Part shown: positions 1-8,183 of the stretch, in pieces
Position numbering within the stretch: the stretch's first letter is position 1
Layout: every line of letters begins with the position of its first letter
Source of the DNA: Chloroflexota bacterium
GTDB taxonomy: Bacteria > Chloroflexota > Anaerolineae > UBA4142 > SHND01
Length of the DNA: 60,403 nt
NCBI GenBank assembly: GCA_029778615.1
Contig: JAKOPZ010000207.1
Coordinates: forward strand, 1 to 60,403
Direction of reading: 5' to 3'
Made by a program: the position numbers and the translations under genes
The notes under the pieces: model-generated
Told to the model about the DNA's origin: nothing
The model's input: the letters and a program-made list of their open reading frames with translations, nothing else
Databases searched by the model: none

Positions 1-372
1 CTACCTAACAGCACTGTATATTCCGTTGGCAGCATAGAGAATCTGCAAGGTGTGATTGTGGGCGGTGGTTGGGAACATGACGCGTTCGGAAATCCATGCG
101 CCCGCGTAGAAATCTTGCTCGACGCGAGTCGCTTGACTCGCGTTGATGACACGGAACGCGGTTGGACGCTTGAAGCTTTCGATGACGCGCCGAATCCCGA
201 TGAAGAATTCAAAAGGGTTTTCGGTGTCGCGTTCGGCGAGGATGCGGAATTTGATTACGCGGTGCTGCTCAATTTTGTGAGAACGTTGGAGCGCGTAGGG
301 AGTGAACGGATTGCAGAAGTGTGTCGAGGAACAACGAGTTCGCTTTTTATCGAACGCGGAGTGGCTGCATAG
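1..372 (+). CDS. 3' end of an unrecognised gene (5' partial)
   Basis: The frame is open from the first base of the window to TAG at 370-372 (123 codons visible), so the start lies upstream. The encoded stretch is acidic and without cysteine-rich, membrane or repeat features, and I recognise no family. Residues around 40-50 are encoded by an inverted repeat (CGCGAGTC / GACTCGCG near 122-141), which may be a small palindromic insertion inside the gene. The opposite strand is also open here but gives a Cys/Arg/Phe-rich product typical of a shadow frame, so the plus reading is preferred. Function unknown. Confidence 0.5.
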   Translation, partial: LPNSTVYSVGSIENLQGVIVGGGWEHDAFGNPCARVEILLDASRLTRVDDTERGWTLEAFDDAPNPDEEFKRVFGVAFGEDAEFDYAVLLNFVRTLERVGSERIAEVCRGTTSSLFIERGVAA

Positions 373-736
373 AATTCGTCCTCGCTCAAAATAACGCTGG
401 CAGCCGCTACGATTTGTATTCGTTGTGGCTGCCAGCAAAGTGCTTTTGCACGTAATGGAGGTCACGTACTATGCGTCTCGAAATGAAATTCTGTGTAGGA
501 TTCTTTTTTTGTGTACACGAAATGTACAAACATCATATGCGACAAGATTCACGGAGATTCAATTCATCGAAGGCGCTTCTCACTGAATTTGAAAATTGGA
601 ACAAGCATTTCGTGCCCGCGCAATTGGGTTTTCAATTCCCCTGTCCCCTCTGCCCTTTGGCTATAATCCATCACCGAGGTCTTCATTGTTATACCATGCC
701 TATGACGCCTGGTGTGTCTTTCCCACACAAGGACAT
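373..736. other. gene-poor spacer with one hairpin
   Basis: No convincing gene. A 9-bp perfect inverted repeat (397-405 CTGGCAGCC with 427-435 GGCTGCCAG) follows the upstream gene and is succeeded by a GTGC-TTTT-GCAC mini-hairpin. It could stop transcription but lacks a good U-tract. An open frame at 471-794 has atypical composition (many Cys, His, Phe) and no Shine-Dalgarno, so I do not call it. Confidence 0.45.
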
Positions 737-1237
737 TCAATATGTAACAGGCAATAGCAAAGAGGCGCGTTGCGTCTTTCCAGTTTTGTTGTAAACGAAC
801 ACTCCCTCTACAATGATTACTTTTTCGTTTCGATTCTGTTCACTTGGAATCCATGTCCATTCTATACGGTGACTTGCTCCAGGCGGCAACTCCAAACGGT
901 GCAACAGGTTTTCTGGTGGTTGTTCGTTTGACCAGCGTGGTTGAATGCGATCCGCTCCGCGAATGACAATATCCATGACTGGACGGTCACTTGACTCTAG
1001 AATAATTGGCGGCCCTGATGCTGCGATGTTCGTCAACGTCTGGGTGATATGCACAGGTTCACCAATTTTGGCATGATCGCGATCCGTTTGGATTTCGAGT
1101 ACCAAATTACTGACTATGCCATATCCTGTGACTTTCTTTTGACAACCGGCAATGCTGAAAAAGAGAACTGCACAAAGAATCAAGCATTGCAATATCCACA
1201 ATCTCGATTGTCTATCGGATAATGAGATGGGCGTCAT
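737..1237 (-). CDS. BsuPI-like lipoprotein, copy B
   Basis: 166 aa. The N-terminus has a hydrophobic segment ending in a lipobox (FSIAGC near residue 32), so it is predicted to be exported and lipid-anchored. The rest is one beta-rich domain. Its pattern (PVxDIVI, then RWS about 15 residues on, then a Pro-Gly-x-Ser turn and IEWTW) resembles the BsuPI fold named after the Bacillus intracellular proteinase inhibitor. It is a clear paralogue of the lipoprotein at 1773-2264. Its start overlaps the end of a decayed peptidase fragment (1212-1740), just as the other copy follows an intact peptidase. The inhibitor-like fold is inferred from pattern; that it inhibits a protease is a guess. Confidence 0.65.
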   Translation of the reverse strand: MTPISLSDRQSRLWILQCLILCAVLFFSIAGCQKKVTGYGIVSNLVLEIQTDRDHAKIGEPVHITQTLTNIAASGPPIILESSDRPVMDIVIRGADRIQPRWSNEQPPENLLHRLELPPGASHRIEWTWIPSEQNRNEKVIIVEGVFVYNKTGKTQRASLLLPVTY

Positions 1238-1740
1238 AGAGGTAACTCATTTCCAAGTCGGAAGTAACATTCATTAACATTACTACAACGCGATCAGATT
1301 GCTGAAAGTTCTGAATGGTAGCTGTGTACTCCAAGTCGCCTCCGTTTACGATTGGATTAAGGAACGCATTTGCGGGATGCGGCACAGCAGCAAAACCCTG
1401 GATCGCCATCGCGCTTACGCGAGGACGATGAATTGACAAAAGCCCACCTCTATCCTCTATCCGCAATAGTCATCGTCAATTGCAGATCAGCCACATTCCC
1501 TGCTGGCAAATTCAACTGCGAAGGGTGGAATTCGATAGATAACGCGCCCAAATGATCTACTGAATTTTAAGTCTCACCGTCAATAGGAAATTGATTTGAG
1601 GGGAGGTCGATAGGACCCTTAATTGGAACTGCCGCAGTATCATTTGGAGAAATTCTGCGCGGGTTAGGGTCTGTGGATTATTGTCTGGAATGTTCTCACG
1701 AAATATCCGCCACAGCGTCTAATTCTTTTTACAATTTGGT
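1212..1740 (-). pseudogene. decayed C-terminal fragment of the HExxH peptidase
   Basis: Read on the minus strand, this stretch aligns with the last ~140 residues of the peptidase at 2272-3519: first LWRIFRE, then PNDTAAVP, VDHLG, LQLTMTI, SIHRPRV and DLEYTATIQNFQ. The reading frame is broken several times: TAG where the paralogue has Trp, a shift near 1690, TAA near 1567, and a shift at 1447-1460 caused by a 7-bp direct repeat (CCTCTAT twice). Removing one 7-bp copy restores frame exactly. The N-terminal half with the zinc site is absent. It is best read as the remnant of a tandem duplication of the peptidase-lipoprotein unit. Confidence 0.8.
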
Positions 1741-1772
1741 ACATACTTGCTATGTTCACCGGCGAGCATGAA

Positions 1773-2264
1773 TCAACAATAGTTGATACATAATAAAACT
1801 CCAACACTTTTGACACTCCGAGAATTTTCATCCAGTAGACCTGCAATTCGCACGACAGTTCCTGAGATGGCGCTTTCAGATTCGAGTGCCCAAGTTAATT
1901 CGATAGTTCTCGACTCGCCTGGCGCCAATTTCATCTCGTGGGCGACTAGATCTGGATGTTCAATTGACCATGTTACATAGCGTTTATGGCTGCTGACATC
2001 CTCAGCTATAATGTCAAACACGGGAGTGTCCAAAGACTCATAGGATAAAACCCGATTTCCAGTATTCTGCAAAGTAAATGTAACCATTACAGTTTCATTT
2101 GCGCGGAGTATAGATTGGTTCACTTGAATCTTCAATCCAAGATCCCGATCATACTCTGTCTGCGCCTCTTTACCTTGCAAACTAGAACATGCGATGGCAA
2201 GTAAGACAATCAGCAGCTCAAGTATGTTCAACCAGATTATGGATCGTGAGCGCGTTTTTTCCAT
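1773..2264 (-). CDS. BsuPI-like lipoprotein, copy A
   Basis: 163 aa from the ATG at 2264. A longer frame reaches 2348, but the preferred start puts the signal peptide at the N-terminus (MEKTR, then a long Leu/Ile stretch) and a lipobox LLAIAC near residue 27. The mature part carries the BsuPI-like pattern: LDTPVFDII, YVTWS, LAPGES and IELTW. The start lies 7 bp after the stop of the metallopeptidase at 2272, so the two are probably co-transcribed as a secreted peptidase and a surface lipoprotein of inhibitor-like fold. Paralogue of 737-1237. Confidence 0.7.
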   Translation of the reverse strand: MEKTRSRSIIWLNILELLIVLLAIACSSLQGKEAQTEYDRDLGLKIQVNQSILRANETVMVTFTLQNTGNRVLSYESLDTPVFDIIAEDVSSHKRYVTWSIEHPDLVAHEMKLAPGESRTIELTWALESESAISGTVVRIAGLLDENSRSVKSVGVLLCINYC

Positions 2265-2271
2265 ATTTGCT

Positions 2272-3519
2272 CTAATGTATGTTAATTGCCGCGCGATAGT
2301 GGACGTCCATGCCGTCAAAATTCGCAACGGGTAGGAAATTCGAGACAATTACCACCACTCGATTATTCCGTTGGAAATTCTGAATAATTGTGGTGTATTC
2401 CAAATCGGCTCCATTTGTTTGCGGCTGAATAAACTGGTTTCCCGGATGGGGCACTCCATCAAAATCCTGAATGGAAATCACACTTACGCGCGGACGATGT
2501 AGCGATACAAGCCCTGCGCGTTCTGGAATTGTAATTGTCAATTCCAAATCCGCGCTGGCACCGGGTTGCAGGTTGAGATTTGATGTTCGGAACTCAATGT
2601 AGGTGACTCCTAAGTGATCTATTGCCGTTGCCTCTGCCTGAATGGGAAACAGATTTGCTGGCTCGTTAATTGGCCCTTCCACGGGAACGGCTGCTGTATC
2701 GTTTGGGTGATCTCTTATATCGGGTGCAAGTTTTTCCCTGAAAATTCTCCACAGGGGCCAATTATTCTGCAAGCTTCCCAAGTTTCGGGTATCTGTATAT
2801 ACACCATTCGGCGGCACGAAATCATACGTGCCTTGATTCATAAAATAATTCAAGCGTGCAAATTCAGGGAACGCATCACGAAAACTTGTATTGTAGTTCT
2901 GTACCAATACATTCTCAATCGCGGTAAGCATGCCTGCGTTAGGATTCGTGCCGTATCGCTCCCATGTCTGCTGAATGACAACATGATTACCGTTTGCAAT
3001 CTGCTCCTCTAAGAAAGTTGCAAAAATAAAACTGCCGTATGCCCGCGTTCCTTCGCTTAATGAACGTTGCACCATAGAAAGATGAGGATTTGACAAGAGA
3101 TAGTCCGAAAACTTTGGATATTGTCCATCTTGGTCATAGACATGCGGTTGCGCCCATTCTGCAGTTGCTTCCATCCACCAGCGCAACTCTTCGCTTGTTA
3201 ACCAGGTGCCGATTGGATTTGAAATATAGGTCCACTGAATCGTATGATAGAGTTCATGCGCGCCCAATTGACTTCGCAACCAGTCAATCGGAGCGTTCGG
3301 GTCTGGAAAATACGGCTGGTCGCGTGCGATATACATCTGGTCTGGAAAGGTTATGCCCCCCGTGTGTTGAGCAAATGGTAAAACATTGGTCCAAATGGGC
3401 TGCGTGCTGATATAAACTGGATATCGCTCATTCACCGTTTTCGGAATCTCATTCAAATGTGCGCCATATCCCATTTGTTCGTATGTGATGTAGCTCTGTT
3501 CCAAACTTTCTGCAAGCAC
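2272..3519 (-). CDS. HExxH metallopeptidase-like protein, probably lacking its N-terminus
   Basis: 415 aa from a GTG at 3519. A zinc-site motif HELYH is followed about 27 residues later by WWMEATAEW, fitting a gluzincin-like site (two His plus Glu). The C-terminal ~120 residues form a beta-domain (LQPGASADLELTI, then SLHRPRV and DLEYTTIIQNF) that is duplicated in the remnant at 1212-1740. No signal peptide is present. Upstream of 3519 the same frame stays open and coding-like for about 70 codons (PPDQNAPAN, PLNPNGYPQFV) back to a TAG near 3731, but contains no ATG, GTG or TTG. This suggests that the true N-terminus was lost by truncation. Specific family and substrate are unknown. Confidence 0.6.
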   Translation of the reverse strand: MLAESLEQSYITYEQMGYGAHLNEIPKTVNERYPVYISTQPIWTNVLPFAQHTGGITFPDQMYIARDQPYFPDPNAPIDWLRSQLGAHELYHTIQWTYISNPIGTWLTSEELRWWMEATAEWAQPHVYDQDGQYPKFSDYLLSNPHLSMVQRSLSEGTRAYGSFIFATFLEEQIANGNHVVIQQTWERYGTNPNAGMLTAIENVLVQNYNTSFRDAFPEFARLNYFMNQGTYDFVPPNGVYTDTRNLGSLQNNWPLWRIFREKLAPDIRDHPNDTAAVPVEGPINEPANLFPIQAEATAIDHLGVTYIEFRTSNLNLQPGASADLELTITIPERAGLVSLHRPRVSVISIQDFDGVPHPGNQFIQPQTNGADLEYTTIIQNFQRNNRVVVIVSNFLPVANFDGMDVHYRAAINIH

Positions 3520-3720
3520 AATGACAAATTGCGGATACCCATTGGGGTTAAGTGGCGCAACCGCATTAGCGGGCGCATTTTGATCGGGCGGACGGACTCG
3601 ACAATCTTTTTCTACATTTGAATTGGGAACATTGGGACTCGTCCTTGTGTAGTAGATTCGAACAAAGAAATCCAGAACACAACAAATATACTTTGTGGTG
3701 CGCCTTTTTTCTATGGTTTG

Positions 3721-3741
3721 CCGTAGATTTCTAATCTACGG
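3721..3741. repeat. 9-bp-stem palindrome
   Basis: Perfect inverted repeat CCGTAGATT / AATCTACGG with a 3-base loop. It sits between two divergent genes, at the point where the open frame of the truncated peptidase ends, so it may mark the breakpoint. Confidence 0.6.
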
Positions 3742-3792
3742 TCGCTCATGCTAAAATCCCTTTTCGCAAATTGAAATTCACGAGGCATTGCA

Positions 3793-5592
3793 TTGAATCT
3801 ATTTTCTCGCAACAAAAAACGCAATGAACGCTCCGCGCTCAAATCGGTCACGCCAAATTTTGCTTTTCCCCCGCTCAAACAAAATTTCGATTCCTCGCAC
3901 TTGTACATCGTCCCGCGCGTGTTGGAACGCGCGACGGGAAAGATTACTCATCTCGATAACGCGCTGCATCAACACACGCGCGCAATTCTCGTCGGCGCAG
4001 CGGGTATGGGCAAATCGTCCGCGCTCGCCTTTATTTCCGCGCAAGTGCTTGCGCCCGTGCTTTCACTCGCGGACTATCACGCCCAAGCATTACCCGAGAA
4101 ATTCTCGAACGAAAATTTTATTTTGCTCGACGACGTGAGCGGACCCGCGCATTTGGAATATCTCGCCGCGCTCGCGCAAAAATTTCCCAACGCGAAAATT
4201 TGGGCGGCGACACGTGCCGAAAAATTTTCACCGCAAAACTTTTCGTTGCTCGAATTGCAAACGCTCAACGAACGCGAAATCGTTTCCTTTGCCGAAGCAT
4301 GGTTTCCCCAGAACGAAAAACACAAAAGAATCAATCGCGCCGCACAAGACTTTATCGCGTCCGTCCAAGCGAACGCAGGCACGCGCGAACTTGCCATCAC
4401 ACCGCTTGATTTGTACTTGTTACTTCAAGTGTACGAACCCGCGTCGAAGCAAGAACAAGTTGTGGAAGAAAAAGTCGCGCTGCCGATGCTTGGGAGCAAT
4501 GCGGCGACGCCGTTCGCCGTGCCGCAGCGCACCCACGCCGCGCAATTGCCCTCTCGCCGCGCGCAATTGTTTGATGCATACATCAATGCGAAATTAAAAA
4601 ACGCAAGTGATTCCGATTTCGCCGCGCGCGCGGTCGAAGGCATCGCGCTCTCGACCAAACGCGGACAACTCGCGTCGGACGACCACCTCGCGCGCGGTTT
4701 TGATTTTCTCGAAAAGCGCGCAAGCGGACGCGTTGAATTTAGACATTCCTTGCTTCAAGATTTTCTCACCGCGCGCGCGCTCCGTCGCAACCCCGATTTT
4801 GAACCGATGCGCGAACATCTTTTCGATGCGGAATGGCGCGATGTCGCGTTGTTTTACGCGGGTTTGGGTGATGCGACAGAAATTGTGCAAGCGGCGTTAG
4901 GTGATGGTAAAGACGTTGCCGGTAAAGACGTTGCCGGTAGAGACGTTCCACCGGAACGTCTCTACTTGGCGGCATACGCGCTCGCCGCAACTGCCGAACC
5001 CAACGCGAAACTGTTGGAGCAAACCGTCAAAGGACTCGTCGCGCGCGCGTGGGAAGACAACGACGAAAACGCAATGCGCGCACTGGGCAGTTTGCGTAAC
5101 AACATGGCGAGCGATTTTTTTGCGGCGAAACTCAAAGACAAAAATGCAGAGGTGCGTTTGCGCGCCGCATACATTCTCGGCAAACTGCACACCGACCGCG
5201 CACTCGAGTATCTCTTGCCGCAATTGCGCGACCCCAGCGACGACGTGCGCGCGCAGGTCATCGCGTCATTGGGTTCGAGTCGCAGTGAACGCGTTATCGA
5301 ACCCTTGCTCGTCGCGCTGCGCGGCGACCCGCGCGTTGCCGCGAGCGATACGCGCATGAAAATTGCCGCCGCGAAAGCGTTGGGCGAATTCGGCACGGAC
5401 AAAGCTGTGCCTGCGTTGATTGTGGACTTGCAAGTGAGTGACGACGACGTGCGCGAGCAAGCGATTCTCGCGCTCGAAAAAATTCGCGGCAGTTTCGCCG
5501 TCAAACCTCTCACTGAAATCGCGCAGACCGACAAAAAAGAACACGTGCGCGCGGCGGCGATGCGAGTGCTGCAAAACATGCACGGGGAATAA
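3793..5592 (+). CDS. STAND/NACHT-type ATPase with C-terminal HEAT repeats
   Basis: 599 aa from TTG at 3793; no better in-frame start is seen. Order: a short leader (1-60); a P-loop NTPase with Walker A GAAGMGKSS (68-76) and Walker B FILLDD (109-114); a sensor-like Arg in WAATR (~141); a winged-helix-like region with EFRHSLLQDFLTA (315-327), a pattern common in NACHT proteins; then HEAT-type alpha repeats from about 425 to the end (LRAAYILGKL, VRAQVIASLG, KIAAAKALGEFG). STAND ATPases are signalling switches, and the repeats would be the sensor. No N-terminal effector domain is visible, so it is not a complete defence protein by itself. Residues 371-391 are encoded by a REP-like palindromic insertion (4906-4965). 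Confidence 0.7.
   Translation: MNLFSRNKKRNERSALKSVTPNFAFPPLKQNFDSSHLYIVPRVLERATGKITHLDNALHQHTRAILVGAAGMGKSSALAFISAQVLAPVLSLADYHAQALPEKFSNENFILLDDVSGPAHLEYLAALAQKFPNAKIWAATRAEKFSPQNFSLLELQTLNEREIVSFAEAWFPQNEKHKRINRAAQDFIASVQANAGTRELAITPLDLYLLLQVYEPASKQEQVVEEKVALPMLGSNAATPFAVPQRTHAAQLPSRRAQLFDAYINAKLKNASDSDFAARAVEGIALSTKRGQLASDDHLARGFDFLEKRASGRVEFRHSLLQDFLTARALRRNPDFEPMREHLFDAEWRDVALFYAGLGDATEIVQAALGDGKDVAGKDVAGRDVPPERLYLAAYALAATAEPNAKLLEQTVKGLVARAWEDNDENAMRALGSLRNNMASDFFAAKLKDKNAEVRLRAAYILGKLHTDRALEYLLPQLRDPSDDVRAQVIASLGSSRSERVIEPLLVALRGDPRVAASDTRMKIAAAKALGEFGTDKAVPALIVDLQVSDDDVREQAILALEKIRGSFAVKPLTEIAQTDKKEHVRAAAMRVLQNMHGE
4906..4965. repeat. GTAG-type palindromic (REP-like) element inside a CDS
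   Basis: Two identical 15-bp units (4906-4920, 4921-4935) encode GKDVA twice. They are followed by a near-identical third that opens a 13-bp perfect inverted repeat (4937-4949 with 4953-4965, loop ACC). The palindrome starts with GTAG and ends with CTAC, like the intergenic elements at 26761, 37529 and 40069. It keeps the frame of the STAND gene. Confidence 0.75.
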
Positions 5593-5593
5593 C

Positions 5594-5659
5594 TGGAGAC
5601 TAGAGATTGGAAACTATGTCTCCAATCTCTAGTCTCCAATCTCCCGTCTCCAATCTCCA
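5594..5659. repeat. heptad array as two inverted arms (GGAGACT family)
   Basis: Left arm of about three degenerate 7-bp units (GGAGACT, AGAGATT type), right arm of about six complementary units (GTCTCCA, ATCTCTA type). It fills the whole gap between the STAND gene and the VOC gene and runs right up to the ATG of the latter. The same words recur at 36088, 42127, 50919 and 52847. Confidence 0.8.
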
Positions 5660-6031
5660 ATGCTAGTTTCCATCCATCACATCCAACTTGCCGCGCCGCG
5701 TGATTGCGAAGACGCCGCGCGAAAATTTTATGGCGAATTGTTGGGACTGCTCGAAATTGAAAAACCGCCCGAATTGAAAAAACGCGGCGGCGTCTGGTTT
5801 GAATTGGGCAATGGACAGCAAATCCACATCGGCGTCGAGGAAAATTTTGTCGCGGCGAAAAAAGCGCATCCCGCGTTCGTCGTGGCAAATCTAAATGCGC
5901 TCCGCGAAAAATTGAACGCCGCCGGAATTGAAACGCAGGACGACGATTTATTCATTGGCTATCATCGTTTTTACGCGCACGACCCGTTTGGAAATCGAAT
6001 CGAGTTTATTGAACCTGCTGAGGTCGGATAG
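5660..6031 (+). CDS. VOC superfamily protein (glyoxalase/dioxygenase fold)
   Basis: 123 aa, the usual length of a single VOC domain. Evidence: HHIQLAAP at the start (metal-ligand-like His), FYGELLGL, the central HIGVEE, and HDPFGNRIEFIEP at the C-terminus, which is the standard closing motif of the family. The catalytic activity (glyoxalase, dioxygenase, antibiotic-binding) cannot be assigned. The start overlaps the end of a heptad repeat array, and the TAG stop is part of an octad array (VGATAG reading into GTCGGATA). Confidence 0.8.
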   Translation: MLVSIHHIQLAAPRDCEDAARKFYGELLGLLEIEKPPELKKRGGVWFELGNGQQIHIGVEENFVAAKKAHPAFVVANLNALREKLNAAGIETQDDDLFIGYHRFYAHDPFGNRIEFIEPAEVG

Positions 6032-6142
6032 TCAGATTGTCGGATAGTCGGATGGTCAATCGCCGCGACTACCCGACTATCCGACTATGACGCATCAGCC
6101 CGCATGTTGCTCAATCTGCGCGGGGTGCGGGCTGATGCGTCA
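6023..6142. repeat. octad array plus 17-bp inverted repeat
   Basis: About four units of GTCGGATA type (6023-6053) are answered by complementary units (CGACTATC type, to ~6087). Next to them lies a perfect 17-bp inverted repeat, 6088-6104 with 6126-6142, spaced by 21 bases. The VOC stop codon lies in the first unit. The GTCGGAT word recurs at 52387. Confidence 0.8.
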
Positions 6143-6156
6143 CCGACGAACCGACT

Positions 6157-7611
6157 ATGACTGTCACCACTCCCGCTTGGGTCAAGGACGCCATCTTTTA
6201 TCAAATTTTCCCCGACCGTTTTGCAAAAAGCACACGCGTCGAAAAACCGCACCATCTCGAAACATGGGACTCGCCACCGACGACGTATGGGTTCAAAGGC
6301 GGAGATTTGCTCGGCGTCGTCGAGCATCTCGACTATCTCGCCGCGCTCAGCATCAACGCCATTTACTTTTGCCCCATCTTTCAATCTACCGCAAATCATC
6401 GCTATCACACGCACGACTATTTTCACATTGACCCGATTCTCGGCGGCGACGACGCGTTTCGACAGATGCTCGATGCCGCGCACGCGCGCAACCTCCGCGT
6501 CGTCATTGACGGCGTTTTCAATCACGCCTCGCGCGGTTTTTATTATTTCAACCACACGCTCGAAAACGGCAAAGACTCGCCGTATCTCGATTGGTTCACC
6601 TTTACCAAATTTCCGCTCCATGCGTACGAAGATGGTCAGCAGGGCTATGCCGCGTGGTGGAACATCAAAGCTCTGCCAAAACTCAACACCTTCAATCCGC
6701 AGGTGCGCGAATATATCATGCGCGTCGGCGAGTATTGGATGGAGCAAGGCGCGGACGGCTGGCGCCTCGACGTACCGGCAGAAATTGACGACGATTCGTT
6801 CTGGCAAGAATTTCGCACGCGCATCAAGGCAAAAAATCCCGAAGCGTACATCGTCGGCGAAATTTGGCATCGCGCCGACCGTTGGCTGCAAGGCGACCAA
6901 TTCGACGCCGTGATGAATTATCAATTCACGCGCGCGGCGCTTTCGTACTGCATCGGCGCCAAACACGCCGCCAAAGAATTGCTGCAAGGTTCGAGCTATG
7001 GCGATGTCGTCACTGCCGATGCGCCGCAGTTTGCCGACGCGCTCGAACAGGCGGCAACTTGGTATCATCCCGAAATCACGTACGCGCAAATGAATTTGCT
7101 CGACAGCCATGACACAGCGCGCTTTCTCACCATCGCCAAAGGCGACAAGACGGCGTTACAGCTCGCGTGGCTCGCCCTGTTCACCTACCCCGGCGCGCCG
7201 ACCATTTATTACGGTGATGAAATCGGCATGCAAGGGGGCAAAGACCCCGACTGTCGCCGCGCGATGATTTGGGATGAAAGCAAGTGGGATACCGAGCTCT
7301 TGGAGACGGCAAAAAAATATATCGCGCTCCGCAAAAAATATCGCGCGCTGCGCCGCCCCGGCGGTTACGCGCGTTTGTACGCACAAGGCATGGTGTACGC
7401 GTTTGCGCGTCAGCTGGAAGGCGAGACCGTCATTGTCATTTTGAACGCGGGCGACAAACCCGCAACACTGGACCTGGGCGTCGCCGCTATTTTGGCGGAC
7501 GGCGCAAGTGTGGCACAAGAATGGAGCACTACAACGCGGCGCGTTACCGACGGGAAACTGAACGCGCTGGAAATTCCTGCCCGAGACGGCGTCGTGTGGA
7601 GCGCACAGTAA
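6157..7611 (+). CDS. GH13 alpha-amylase family enzyme (neopullulanase/cyclomaltodextrinase-like)
   Basis: 484 aa. The (beta/alpha)8 barrel starts at once (WVKDAIFYQIFPDRF), with the conserved regions in order: VVIDGVFNH, then GWRLDVPAEID with the nucleophile Asp, VGEIW with the acid/base Glu, and LLDSHDTAR with the third Asp. A small C-terminal beta domain follows. The N-terminal starch-binding domain found in many neopullulanases is absent, and there is no signal peptide, so it is predicted to be cytoplasmic and to act on maltodextrins. A terminator follows directly. Exact specificity is uncertain. Confidence 0.9.
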   Translation: MTVTTPAWVKDAIFYQIFPDRFAKSTRVEKPHHLETWDSPPTTYGFKGGDLLGVVEHLDYLAALSINAIYFCPIFQSTANHRYHTHDYFHIDPILGGDDAFRQMLDAAHARNLRVVIDGVFNHASRGFYYFNHTLENGKDSPYLDWFTFTKFPLHAYEDGQQGYAAWWNIKALPKLNTFNPQVREYIMRVGEYWMEQGADGWRLDVPAEIDDDSFWQEFRTRIKAKNPEAYIVGEIWHRADRWLQGDQFDAVMNYQFTRAALSYCIGAKHAAKELLQGSSYGDVVTADAPQFADALEQAATWYHPEITYAQMNLLDSHDTARFLTIAKGDKTALQLAWLALFTYPGAPTIYYGDEIGMQGGKDPDCRRAMIWDESKWDTELLETAKKYIALRKKYRALRRPGGYARLYAQGMVYAFARQLEGETVIVILNAGDKPATLDLGVAAILADGASVAQEWSTTTRRVTDGKLNALEIPARDGVVWSAQ

Positions 7612-7630
7612 TCCCCCATAATTCTGCAAA

Positions 7631-7670
7631 ACAAATTCCTATCCCCACAACGGATAGGAATTTGTTTTTT
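7631..7670 (+). terminator. intrinsic terminator after the amylase
   Basis: 14-bp perfect stem (7631-7644 with 7652-7665), 7-base loop, then a run of six T (7665-7670). Confidence 0.9.
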
Positions 7671-7682
7671 CCCCAAAGCGGA

Positions 7683-7709
7683 TATAATTCCAACTGAAAA
7701 TGTTTTTCA
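7683..7709 (+). promoter_or_regulatory. promoter -10 and Fur/Zur-type operator
   Basis: TATAAT at 7683-7688 is followed at 7695-7709 by TGAAAATGTTTTTCA, a 6-3-6 inverted repeat of the size and style of Fur-family boxes. It would cover the transcription start of the fur-znu operon and so give autorepression. The -35 is weak (TTGTTT in the terminator T-run). Confidence 0.65.
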
Positions 7710-7718
7710 TTTAGAAAA

Positions 7719-8183
7719 ATGAGTGCGCCTATTTCTCACGACATGCGCGATGGCTTGCGCGAACATCGCCGTAAACTCACGCGCCCGCGACAGGCGATTC
7801 TCGACATTATCGCCTCCGCCGACCATCATCTCACGCCCGCCGCAATTCACAAACGCGCGCGCAAAAAATATCCGCATCTCGGTCTCGTCACCGTCTACCG
7901 CACGCTCGACTTGCTCACCGAGTTGGGCTACGTTCAGCGCGTCCATTTTGACGATGGCTGCCACAGCTACATTGCCGCGCCGCACGGACACGCGCATCAT
8001 CTCGTCTGTTCCACTTGCGGCAAAGCGCAAGAATTTAGCGACTGCGACCTTGACGCGCTCATTGCGACGTTACAACGCAAGACCGGGTTTGAAATCAGTG
8101 TGCACATGCTGGAATTGATGGGACGCTGTCCCGCTTGTGCGGCATCGCAAAAGGCGCTGACGCGGCAAGCGCGTTCGCAATAA
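7719..8183 (+). CDS. zur: Fur-family metalloregulator, likely Zur
   Basis: 154 aa. The N-terminal winged helix (LTRPRQAILDII, then VTVYRTLDLLTELGYV) is followed by the dimerisation domain with HGHAHHLVCSTCGK and CPAC, the paired CxxC motifs of the structural zinc site. It lies first in an operon with a zinc/manganese importer and has an operator-like palindrome in its own promoter. It therefore probably represses the importer when metal is replete. Zur is chosen from context; a Mn- or Fe-sensing member cannot be excluded. The stop overlaps the next start (TAATG). Confidence 0.8.
   Translation: MSAPISHDMRDGLREHRRKLTRPRQAILDIIASADHHLTPAAIHKRARKKYPHLGLVTVYRTLDLLTELGYVQRVHFDDGCHSYIAAPHGHAHHLVCSTCGKAQEFSDCDLDALIATLQRKTGFEISVHMLELMGRCPACAASQKALTRQARSQ

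Noticed and set aside
1-465. Open frame of 154 codons on the minus strand
   Set aside because: Composition typical of a shadow of the plus-strand partial gene; no recognisable feature.
471-794. Open frame of 107 codons on the plus strand
   Set aside because: Cys/His/Phe-rich product, no ribosome site, no similarity, and it overlaps the end of a convincing lipoprotein gene on the other strand.
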